NCBI GenBank assembly: GCA_026395455.1
Contig: JAPLYR010000083.1
Location: 1 to 10,152, forward strand
Reading direction: 5' to 3'
DNA: 10,152 nt
Origin: Candidatus Roizmanbacteria bacterium
Lineage (GTDB): Bacteria > Patescibacteriota > Microgenomatia > UBA1406 > GWC2-37-13
The notes below the pieces were generated by a model that searched no databases, was not told where the DNA came from, and saw only the letters and a program-made list of their open reading frames with translations. A program made the translations under genes and the position numbers. This document shows, piece after piece, positions 1 through 6,101 of the stretch (positions within the stretch are counted from its first letter, which is position 1; the number at the start of each line of letters is the position of its first letter).

Positions 1-680
1 ACTGTTCCTCGGCCTGGGATTGTGAATACGTCCTCAATAGGCATAAGGAATGGTTTGTCTGTTGGTCTGACTGGCTCTGGGAAATAAGTGTCAACTTGGT
101 TCATGAGTTCTTCAATCTGTTTGATTGCTTCTGGATCATCGGCTAATGCTTTAAGAGCAGAACCTTTGACGACTGGAACTGTATCTCCTGGGAATCCGTA
201 TTTTGTGAGAAGATCTCGAACTTCCATTTCAACGAGGTCAAGAATTTCTTTATCAGCAACCATGTCAACTTTGTTCAAGAATACGATGATTCCTGGAACG
301 TTAACCTGTTTTGCAAGAAGAATGTGCTCTCGTGTTTGTGGCATTGGACCATCTGGAGCAGAAACAACAAGTATTGCACCATCCATTTGGGCTGCACCTG
401 TGATCATGTTCTTGATGTAATCTGAGTGTCCTGGAGCATCAATATGTGCATAGTGTCTTTTTTCTGTTTCGTATTCTGAGTGATGAAGATTAATGGTGAC
501 GCCACGTGCTCTTTCTTCTGGAGCCTTATCAATTTCGTCATATTTAAGGAATTTTGCAAGACCTTTTTTTGAAAGAACGTAATGAATTGCAGATGTTGTT
601 GTGGTTTTACCATGATCTACGTGACTAATGGTACCGATGTTCAAATGTGGTTTGTTTCTCGTAAAAACTCCGTCAGCCAT
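1..680 (-). CDS. tuf: Elongation factor Tu, N-terminal part (cut by window edge)
   Basis: This is the translational GTPase that delivers aminoacyl-tRNA to the ribosomal A site in the cytoplasm. It starts at the ATG at 680 ([18 protein letters not shown]) and 226 codons are visible; the gene continues past the left edge. The G domain is complete: P-loop SHVDHGKTT (residues 19-27), switch I with RGVTI, G3 DAPGH, G4 NKVDM and G5 GSALKAL, then the linker into domain 2 (VFTIPGRGT). The hydrophobic-gate Val (V21) and catalytic His of DAPGH are kept. Two departures from the common bacterial form are visible: the first P-loop Gly is Ser19 (codon AGT at 626-624), and the G3 motif is DAPGHSD rather than DCPGHAD. 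DAPGH is common in CPR and archaeal homologues (family knowledge). The gene is divergent from the DUF1189-like gene. Identification is secure. Confidence 0.97.
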   Translation of the reverse strand, partial: MADGVFTRNKPHLNIGTISHVDHGKTTTTSAIHYVLSKKGLAKFLKYDEIDKAPEERARGVTINLHHSEYETEKRHYAHIDAPGHSDYIKNMITGAAQMDGAILVVSAPDGPMPQTREHILLAKQVNVPGIIVFLNKVDMVADKEILDLVEMEVRDLLTKYGFPGDTVPVVKGSALKALADDPEAIKQIEELMNQVDTYFPEPVRPTDKPFLMPIEDVFTIPGRGT

Positions 681-687
681 AGGAAAT

Positions 688-693
688 ATAATA
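688..693 (-). promoter_or_regulatory. Candidate tuf -10 box (leaderless start)
   Basis: On the minus strand TATTAT lies 7 nt before the tuf ATG (spacer ATTTCCT), which would put transcription start at or next to the A of ATG. No Shine-Dalgarno-like purine run is present at the usual distance. Overlapping alternatives (TATATT in the same AT-rich run) cannot be separated, and no good -35 is seen. Confidence 0.45.
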
Positions 694-757
694 TAAATTA
701 ATAAAGAAAAATCTCACTTCAATAGATGAAGTTGCATTTTTTTTCTGATTACTCTAT

Positions 758-763
758 CATAAT
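758..763 (+). promoter_or_regulatory. Candidate -10 box for DUF1189-like gene
   Basis: CATAAT lies 7 nt before the ATG at 771, the same geometry as the other leaderless-type starts in this window. The nearest -35-like hexamer, TTGCAT at 732-737, has a long 20-nt spacer. This box is the main reason for choosing the start at 771; if it is the real -10, the in-frame ATG at 726 lies upstream of the transcript. Confidence 0.4.
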
Positions 764-770
764 TCGTAGT

Positions 771-1613
771 ATGAAAAAAGTCAAGCACATTTTAACTACC
801 TTTATTCATTCTGTTATCCCTCAAGACGTTTATTATCCCAAATTGCTCCATACTCGGTTCCTATTTTCCCTTAAATACTATGTATTTATCATTACATTAC
901 TTGCCCTAACCTTTACAGGACTTGTCTTTTGTCAATTTTCTCCCCTTAAGATGATTAGTTATAAGAATTCTATCGTCAATTCTCTTTCAGCATTTCCTGA
1001 AGAGGTCAAAATTACCATAAAAAATGGCGTATTGGAATCAAATCAAAATAAACCATTATTTTTATGGATCTATCATAACAAACAACCACTCTTTGTTTTC
1101 ATGATTCACACAACAGACACACTCTCAAATTCCCATATTCCTCTTCCTATCGTCTTTCTTGGTGCCGACAAGGTGCAAATCTCCTATAGAGGACATATTA
1201 TAGTGCGCAGTTACGATTCTTCATGGAATGTAGCTATTACCAAAGAAAGAATTCTTCCTTTTATATCCTCCATCAGTTCTTCTTTCCCTCCTTTTATGTT
1301 TTTCTTCTATCTTTTTATGTTGATTCTCGTCCCCTTAGCTTTTATTCTGAGCTCTACGTTCTTTATATTCTTATCATCGTTGTTGGTATTTACTCTTCTT
1401 CGAACATTTATTCCACACATTCACATCAAAAAATGTTTTCAAGCAGGTATGCATGGGACTCATATTCCATTGCTTGTTATTATTCTTCTCTATTCATTGT
1501 TCCCAACAGCATCTAATATTTTTGTAATCGCCACTGCACTTATTTTTGTCTTTTCTCTCGTGTCGACTTACGAAATGTATAGTAAAGAAGTGGCTCAAAT
1601 CAAAGGACGATAA
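771..1613 (+). CDS. DUF1189-like membrane protein
   Basis: A 280-residue predicted integral membrane protein of unknown molecular function. The layout resembles the DUF1189 family (YvdJ-like): a short cytoplasmic N-terminus with a cluster of aromatic and basic residues, one membrane segment at about residues 35-55, an extracytoplasmic domain at about 60-165 (with the family-like stretches ITIKNGVLESN and HTTDTLSN), then about four hydrophobic segments between 173 and 266 and a short polar tail. The ATG at 771 (MKKVKHIL) is preferred over the in-frame ATG at 726 because of the -10-like CATAAT just upstream and because the 15 extra residues look unlike a protein N-terminus; neither start has a convincing Shine-Dalgarno site. 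The 3' end runs 19 bp into the end of the oppositely transcribed helicase-nuclease gene. The family match is from recalled pattern, not a search, so it is moderate. Confidence 0.7.
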   Translation: MKKVKHILTTFIHSVIPQDVYYPKLLHTRFLFSLKYYVFIITLLALTFTGLVFCQFSPLKMISYKNSIVNSLSAFPEEVKITIKNGVLESNQNKPLFLWIYHNKQPLFVFMIHTTDTLSNSHIPLPIVFLGADKVQISYRGHIIVRSYDSSWNVAITKERILPFISSISSSFPPFMFFFYLFMLILVPLAFILSSTFFIFLSSLLVFTLLRTFIPHIHIKKCFQAGMHGTHIPLLVIILLYSLFPTASNIFVIATALIFVFSLVSTYEMYSKEVAQIKGR

Positions 1614-2219
1614 AAATGAGATCGAAGACGACAATACTCGCAGTCCTTATCCTCGCAGGTACTATCCCAAAATGTAAGATTTAAAATAGAATCTCTCATC
1701 GCATGTATTTGTTGAATAAGTTCTTTTACTTCACTCTCTTCTATCGTAAATGATTCACTTTTTACATCTCCATCAACTGCTGACTCTACAAATTCAATGA
1801 CCCCTGTGTTCATTTTATACTGACCTTTTTTGTAGAGTGAAAGGAGGAGTTTGTAGAACACAAGTTGGCGATAATAATCTTTATTTTTTGCTTGAGTTGC
1901 ACCCAGTAATGCATTTCTACTTTTTGCTTTTCCCGTTTTAAAATCGTATACGATAACTTCATGATTTTTTTTCAGCTCAATCATATCTATTTTTCCATTA
2001 ATAGAAATATCTACGTCAAGATAGATATTAGGAACTACAAGTTCTGATTCACGATTTCCGTCCCACTGCTTCATTCTTTTTTGATAATAAGAACCGATGA
2101 TCTTTGATCCTTTTTCAGTAAGCGCAATCAAATCTTTTTCTGATGCAGAATAATTTTTTGTTGACTCCATAAAATACTGTAAAAGTTTTTCTTCGTCCCA
2201 TACGTTGTTATTTTTTTTT
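1595..2219 (-). CDS. Helicase fragment 3: PD-(D/E)XK nuclease core
   Basis: The catalytic half of the RecB-like nuclease, in the frame reached by skipping one base at the A9 tract; if translated alone, the first usable ATG is at 2170 (MESTKNYSASEK). The active site is recognisable: NGKIDMIE with the first Asp, then VYDFKTGK with Asp (codon 1945-1943) and Lys (codon 1939-1937), followed by YRQLVFYKLLL with the conserved Gln. The tail contains CEDKDCEYC; AddB-like domains usually end C-x2-C-x5-C, and here the last Cys position is not Cys, although an extra Cys lies upstream, so iron-sulphur binding is uncertain. An open frame extends up to 2353, but bases 2220-2353 there are an out-of-frame reading of fragment 2. 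It ends with TGA at 1597-1595, 19 bp inside the convergent DUF1189-like gene. Confidence 0.8.
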
Positions 2220-3005
2220 CTGTGAAATATAGTCACGAATTTTTTCATGAACTGCAGGTCCAAGTAATAAATAGTATCCTCGAACATCAGGCAGTCGAAT
2301 AAGGTTTCGAAATACATAGCGCCATGGACAGGTAATAAAATTATTGAGTGCACTCACCGATATTCCATTATGAATAAAGAGAGAGCGAATATACATCTGC
2401 ATTTCATCTTTATTAAATGAATCTGGTTTTTGTTTTTGTGGAGAAAGACGTGAAATAATTCTTTGTTCTGTCCCACTTGGCAATTCTATTTGTGAACTGG
2501 TGTGAATATATTCTTGAGGAATTTCAAAAACAAATCGCGACGGTAACTGTTCTTTTCCTTCTTCGTTTTGAGAGCTATAGGTGATAAGTAATTGTTTTTT
2601 TGCACGTGTTATTGCCACATAAAAAAGTCTTCTCTCTTCTTCAATTGTTTCTTCTTTTTCTTGAGTCAATTCTGTACGTGACAAATACTTCCAAGGGATG
2701 TGAATAAGAGAGGATTGTCCTCTGGTACTTCCCCAATAAGAATCGGTTGTTTTTGGAATAAAAACATATTCAAATTCAAGTCCTTTTGCTTTATGTGCGG
2801 TGGTAATAAATACACTGCCCGCTTTGCGTTTTGTCACTTTTATATGTGGTGCAATAGTGTGTTCTTCAAGGAGTGCTAAGTATTCTAAATATTGTTGTAA
2901 GGATAAGAGATGATTTTTTCTTTGTAACTCTTTTATATCTTCATACAACACATGGAGTTTTTCAAGAATGGAGAGTGAATTGTACTCTTTGAGTATTTTC
3001 TCCAT
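2208..3005 (-). CDS. Helicase fragment 2: motifs V-VI and start of PD-(D/E)XK nuclease
   Basis: 265 residues from ATG 3005, in the same frame as fragment 1 and only two codons after its TGA. It carries helicase motif V, TAHKAKGLEFEYVF (69-82), and motif VI, EERRLFYVAITRAKK (123-137) with the arginine finger region, then a linker and the beginning of a RecB/AddB-type nuclease: SVSALNNFITCPWRYVF (217-231), whose Cys226 corresponds to the first iron-sulphur Cys of AddB-like domains, and GPAVHEKI (249-256) with the family's His253. It ends in KKK-stop, where the A9 tract at 2219-2211 puts TAA in frame. No ribosome-binding site is seen before ATG 3005; termination-reinitiation could supply some translation. 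More likely it is the middle of a single broken gene. Confidence 0.85.
   Translation of the reverse strand: MEKILKEYNSLSILEKLHVLYEDIKELQRKNHLLSLQQYLEYLALLEEHTIAPHIKVTKRKAGSVFITTAHKAKGLEFEYVFIPKTTDSYWGSTRGQSSLIHIPWKYLSRTELTQEKEETIEEERRLFYVAITRAKKQLLITYSSQNEEGKEQLPSRFVFEIPQEYIHTSSQIELPSGTEQRIISRLSPQKQKPDSFNKDEMQMYIRSLFIHNGISVSALNNFITCPWRYVFRNLIRLPDVRGYYLLLGPAVHEKIRDYISQKKK
2211..2219 (-). other. A9 homopolymer at the frame break of the helicase-nuclease
   Basis: Nine consecutive A on the coding (minus) strand after CAG. With nine A the helicase frame reads Q-K-K-K-stop; with eight it continues Q-K-K-N-N-N-V-W into the nuclease core. A tract of this length is a typical site for polymerase slippage or length mutation. 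Confidence 0.85.
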
Positions 3006-3008
3006 CAG

Positions 3009-3011
3009 TCA
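3009..3011 (-). other. In-frame TGA inside the helicase coding sequence
   Basis: The minus-strand reading is CAT GAA TCA TGA CTG ATG GAG AAA, with the same frame open on both sides. Relatives commonly have an E-S-G type turn here (recalled pattern), so the ancestral codon may have been GGA (Gly), one base away from TGA. Confidence 0.8.
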
Positions 3012-4589
3012 TGATTCATGAAGAAGTTTGATAAAAAACTCATCAATACTTTCATTTTCTGATTGCTTTTTCCAGGCAATTAATTTTTCAATAGTCTGGA
3101 CAAGAATAGGGGAAGTGCCTTTTTCTTTTTTGAATTCCCATAAAGAACATTTTTGTTTATGTGCACCTTGTATAAAGGTAAAAACGTCTAGTGGGTTTAC
3201 ACTAAAAATATCCATCAAAAGAATGCGAGAAAGATAGGAGTCATCCCCGACAAAATAAATCGCTTTTAACAAGGAAATAATTTTTTGAATGTATACATCG
3301 GAAAACACAGATTCATCGGTAGACATGATGGCAGGAATATCATTTTTTTCAAGGACAGAGGTCAATGTTAATAGATCTGCATTTTTTCTTAAGATAACTG
3401 CTATTTGTTCATAGGGGATTCCCTCTTTACTCAGTTTTTGTATCAATTGAGCAATCTCAAAATATTCTTGATGGGGGTTACTAAACTTGATAAGTTCAAT
3501 GGCAACTTCTGGATACAGAGACTTTGCGATGAGCTGAGTTTTCCCAGAAATACTGTGGGCATTATTTTGTATAACTGCGTGTGCGGTGTCAAGAATTTTT
3601 TGTGTTGAGCGATAGTTTTCTTCAAGGTGAATAAGGGCTGCACGAGGAAATGTTTTTTTGAAATACAAAAAATTTTCAAGCGACGCACCTTGAAATCGAA
3701 AGATAGATTGTTTCTCATCTCCCACTACAAATAAGTTGGGGAAATCATCGATGCTACATATATATTCAATAATAGTATTTTGCGCATTGTTGGTATCTTG
3801 ATGTTCGTCAACCAAGATGTATTGATATGTTTCTCGAATTTGAGATAAAAACTCATCACTTCTTTTAAATGCCTTAACCACTTCGATAATCATGTCATTA
3901 AAGTCATACAGTTTTTTTTCTTGCATCTTTTGTTGATAGATCTCAAAAACGCGTGCAAATTCTGTATTCTTTTCTATATTCTTTATCTCATCTAATGCAA
4001 AGCCCTTCATCTTGCCTTTGTATTTTCCTTTAGTGTTGATGAGGTCATCTCGTTTTTCAAAATCACTCTTCCACTTCCCAATTGCCTTCTTAAATTGGCT
4101 TGGACTGACTCCCTCTTTTTTGAGGGATGAAAGGGCAGATCGAATGGGATGAAAATAATAGGTAGGATCTCCTTGGGGACGCAGATAAATAAATAATTCA
4201 CTTTCAATAATCTCTTGGATCATCTGTATCTCTTCGAGCGCACTAATGGGCATGTATGATGCCAAATGATGAAAAATGTCAAAATGTTTTTGAATCAGCT
4301 CATTACAAAATCCATGAAATGTATTTATCTGTACACGGAATGCATCGGGACCAATAAGTCCACTTAAGCGCTCTTTCATCTCTGCTGCTGCATTTTCTGT
4401 AAAGGTAAGTGCAAGAATATTTTCAGGATTTACTTGTGCTTTTAATAAAATATTTGCGACACGAAGAGTTAGTATCTGTGTTTTTCCAGTTCCAGGACCT
4501 GCAATAACCATCACTGGCCCTTCAATTGAGTCCACTGCTTTGCGTTGTTGCTCATTGAGCTGTGTGTATGCTTTTTGGAATGCTGACAT
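3009..4589 (-). CDS. Helicase fragment 1: UvrD-like motifs Q to IV
   Basis: 526 residues starting MSAFQKAY at 4589. Visible helicase elements in order: Q-motif region LNEQQRKAV (11-19), Walker A GPGTGKT (31-37), motif Ia LTFTENAAAEM (61-71), motif Ic INTFHGFC (88-95), Walker B DEHQDTN (261-267; most relatives have DEFQD), motif III GDEKQSIFRFQGA (290-302), motif IV EENYRST (323-329). These cover domains 1A and 1B and the start of 2A/2B. The frame stops at TGA (3011-3009) directly after KLLHES, in the middle of domain 2B, and the missing part continues in the same frame downstream. Start choice: a perfect TATAAT lies 6 nt upstream, so the message is probably leaderless. Identification as SF1A helicase is firm; function as a separate protein is doubtful. 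Confidence 0.9.
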   Translation of the reverse strand: MSAFQKAYTQLNEQQRKAVDSIEGPVMVIAGPGTGKTQILTLRVANILLKAQVNPENILALTFTENAAAEMKERLSGLIGPDAFRVQINTFHGFCNELIQKHFDIFHHLASYMPISALEEIQMIQEIIESELFIYLRPQGDPTYYFHPIRSALSSLKKEGVSPSQFKKAIGKWKSDFEKRDDLINTKGKYKGKMKGFALDEIKNIEKNTEFARVFEIYQQKMQEKKLYDFNDMIIEVVKAFKRSDEFLSQIRETYQYILVDEHQDTNNAQNTIIEYICSIDDFPNLFVVGDEKQSIFRFQGASLENFLYFKKTFPRAALIHLEENYRSTQKILDTAHAVIQNNAHSISGKTQLIAKSLYPEVAIELIKFSNPHQEYFEIAQLIQKLSKEGIPYEQIAVILRKNADLLTLTSVLEKNDIPAIMSTDESVFSDVYIQKIISLLKAIYFVGDDSYLSRILLMDIFSVNPLDVFTFIQGAHKQKCSLWEFKKEKGTSPILVQTIEKLIAWKKQSENESIDEFFIKLLHES

Positions 4590-4613
4590 GTGACTATTAT
4601 ACTGCGGTATAAT
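4583..4613 (+). promoter_or_regulatory. Promoter of the GT2 gene (leaderless)
   Basis: CTGACA at 4583-4588 and a perfect TATAAT at 4608-4613 are separated by 19 nt; TATAAT is 6 nt from ATG 4620 (spacer ACTCTC). It mirrors the helicase promoter exactly in spacing. It rules against the in-frame ATG at 4590, which lies upstream of the -10 box. Confidence 0.7.
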
Positions 4614-4626
4614 ACTCTCATGTCAG
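4596..4626 (-). promoter_or_regulatory. Promoter of the helicase gene (leaderless)
   Basis: On the minus strand CTGACA (4626-4621) and a perfect TATAAT (4601-4596) are separated by 19 nt, and TATAAT is 6 nt from the ATG at 4589 (spacer AGTCAC). There is no space for a ribosome-binding site between a normal transcription start and the ATG. The -35 box lies within the first codons of the GT2 gene. Confidence 0.7.
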
Positions 4627-6101
4627 AGAAAAAAAATTGTCACCCATTTTTGGGTAGGGTGTTTGATTTGTTTATCCCCGTTCTTTCGTGGTTTCTTATA
4701 ACGCTTCCTCTCTGGCTTTCTCCTTTTCATCCTGCACTCGTTGCCTATTTTATTATTGCCTTTGATCTGTATTTTCTCTATAACTGTTTGGAAACGGTAT
4801 ATTACAGCACACTTTCATACAATCTCCTTCATTCATTCGATAAAATAATATTTCATGAAATAGTGAAGGAAGAGGCAAGTCAAACAAAAAAAATCACCCA
4901 CTTTATTGTTATCCCCAACTACAAAGAACCACTCTACAAACTCAAAGAAACACTTGACCATATGGTAGCGAATGACTATCCATTTAAAAAAATTGTTTTA
5001 ATGTTGGCATTTGAAAAGAGAGAGATGGAGGCAGTTGAAAAAGCAGTTGAAATAAAAAAATTGTATGGACATTTTTTTGCAGATATTATTGAGTCCTATC
5101 ACGTACTTGAAGCACATGAGGAAGCCGGCAAGGCGAGTAACCAAACTGCAGCAGCCCGCATTATTTCGTCCTACGTAAAGGAAAAAGGATTAGATCCAAA
5201 AGAAGTCGTATTAACCATATGTGACGCAGATAGTGTTCTTCCCAAAAATTATTTCTCATACCTTACCCATTCCTATGTTCATGATAAAGATAATATTTAT
5301 CATTTCTACTGGGCACCAGTGCTTCTGTACAACAACTTTTGGCAACTTCCTTTATTTATCCGCATTCAAGCAACACTCTCATCTATTATGCGTCTTGCTT
5401 TCTTGTCTCAACGAGACAATCTCATTCAAATTTCCACCTACTCAGTCAGTCTATGGCTTATTCATGAAATAGATTATTGGGATGTTGATATTATTCCAGA
5501 AGACTGGCACGTCTACCTCCAAGCATTTTTTAAATTTGGAGACAAGGTAAAGACGATTCCTATTTACACCTTAATTGGGAGTGATGCTGTGTTTTCAGGC
5601 AATCTTCTCAAAACATTTACCAGTAGATATGAACAAGAAAAGCGATGGGCATGGGGAGTGAGTGATATTGGATATGCACTGCGACAATCTGTCATAACTC
5701 CTCACATACCGTTTAGAACAAAGTTTAAAAAAATATTATTTCTTTCAAAAAATCATTTGTTATGGCCAGTCTCATTTTTTATTCTCACAGTCAGTGCATC
5801 TATCCCACCACTTATTAATCCTGCTTTTAAAAATACTGTTCTTGGATTTTTACTTCCTCAACTGTCTGGATTCATTCTCACTATTTCTTCATCGATGATT
5901 CTTGTGTACGTGTATATTGATATTAATATCAGAAAAAAAATGAGAGTCGACACCTCTATTGGCTCACTTCCGTTAATGATTATTCAATGGTATTTCTTGC
6001 CTTTTATTTCTTTCTTCCTGTCTGCACTCCCAGCACTTGAATCGCACACTCGTATTATTCTGAAGAAAAATATTACATATAAAGTCACAGAAAAAGTATG
6101 A
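4620..6101 (+). CDS. Membrane glycosyltransferase, family GT2 (cellulose-synthase-like fold)
   Basis: A 493-residue membrane-bound GT-A transferase that should use a nucleotide sugar on the cytoplasmic face. Two hydrophobic segments (about 17-37 and 39-60) precede the catalytic domain, which shows FIVIPNYKEP (95-104, nucleotide-binding strand), DAD (202-204, the metal-binding DxD), PEDWHVY (293-299, with the catalytic Asp in the ED position) and QEKRW (339-343, the QxxRW motif typical of processive GT2 enzymes). Three to four membrane segments follow (about 378-396, 405-433, 445-472). The start at 4620 (MSEKKNCH) is chosen because a perfect TATAAT ends 6 nt before it; the ATG at 4590 would place the promoter inside the gene. 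The stop overlaps the next gene's start as ATGA, so the two are probably co-translated. The sugar and acceptor cannot be read from sequence. QxxRW suggests chain extension, but single transfers also occur in this family. Confidence 0.88.
   Translation: MSEKKNCHPFLGRVFDLFIPVLSWFLITLPLWLSPFHPALVAYFIIAFDLYFLYNCLETVYYSTLSYNLLHSFDKIIFHEIVKEEASQTKKITHFIVIPNYKEPLYKLKETLDHMVANDYPFKKIVLMLAFEKREMEAVEKAVEIKKLYGHFFADIIESYHVLEAHEEAGKASNQTAAARIISSYVKEKGLDPKEVVLTICDADSVLPKNYFSYLTHSYVHDKDNIYHFYWAPVLLYNNFWQLPLFIRIQATLSSIMRLAFLSQRDNLIQISTYSVSLWLIHEIDYWDVDIIPEDWHVYLQAFFKFGDKVKTIPIYTLIGSDAVFSGNLLKTFTSRYEQEKRWAWGVSDIGYALRQSVITPHIPFRTKFKKILFLSKNHLLWPVSFFILTVSASIPPLINPAFKNTVLGFLLPQLSGFILTISSSMILVYVYIDINIRKKMRVDTSIGSLPLMIIQWYFLPFISFFLSALPALESHTRIILKKNITYKVTEKV

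Larger units (their letters stand above)
1595..4589 (-). pseudogene. UvrD/PcrA-type helicase with PD-(D/E)XK nuclease, interrupted by TGA and a frameshift
   Basis: Read as one unit this locus encodes about 997 residues: an SF1A 3'-5' DNA helicase followed by a RecB/AddB-like PD-(D/E)XK nuclease domain, a known repair architecture. Two lesions split it: an in-frame TGA at 3011-3009 (the downstream part is in the same frame, resuming with CTG then ATG at 3005), and a one-base shift at an A9 tract (minus strand, 2219-2211). Apart from these, all helicase motifs and the nuclease core are well kept, so the damage would be recent, or be a sequencing/assembly error, or be bypassed by recoding. The breaks do not fall at domain borders: the first piece has motifs Q to IV but lacks motifs V and VI, so it should not hydrolyse ATP productively alone. 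It is divergent from the GT2 gene across 30 bp and convergent with the DUF1189-like gene. Confidence 0.8.
4583..4626. repeat. 44-bp near-perfect inverted repeat holding two divergent promoters and both start codons
   Basis: The segment begins CTGACATG and ends CATGTCAG, with ATTATA (4596-4601) and TATAAT (4608-4613) flanking the central CTGCGG. By comparison with its own reverse complement, 19 of the 22 base pairs of the dyad match. Each arm contains a -35-like CTGACA, an ATG start (read outward) and a consensus -10 box, so both genes begin ATGTCAG. Because each transcript would begin at about its own ATG, the palindrome exists mainly in DNA rather than RNA. Confidence 0.85.

Noticed and set aside
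88..420. 110-codon plus-strand open frame, and a 69-codon minus frame at 404-613
   Set aside because: Both are alternative-frame readings of tuf, whose true frame is unmistakable.
2211..2219. Programmed ribosomal -1 frameshift at the A-rich slip site
   Set aside because: The nuclease frame is reached by +1 (or -2), not -1, so a standard A-AAA-AAA slip would lead to the wrong frame.
2220..2353. N-terminal 45 codons of the open frame leading into the nuclease core, starting at ATG 2353
   Set aside because: The same bases encode recognisable nuclease sequence (CPWRYVF, GPAVHEKI) in the helicase frame, so this stretch is an out-of-frame reading.
3443..3718. 91-codon minus-strand open frame, plus plus-strand frames at 3028-3237 and 3405-3608
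   Set aside because: They fall within the helicase gene, whose motifs III and IV are coded here in the main frame.
4590..4619. Upstream ATG at 4590 for the GT2 gene
   Set aside because: A perfect TATAAT lies between it and ATG 4620, at leaderless spacing; the ten extra residues encode the promoter, not a plausible protein start.
1595..6101. Genome-wide UGA-to-glycine recoding
   Set aside because: TGA acts as a sensible stop for the GT2 gene (ATGA overlap) and the nuclease end, and only one internal TGA is seen; recoding remains only a check to make, not a call.
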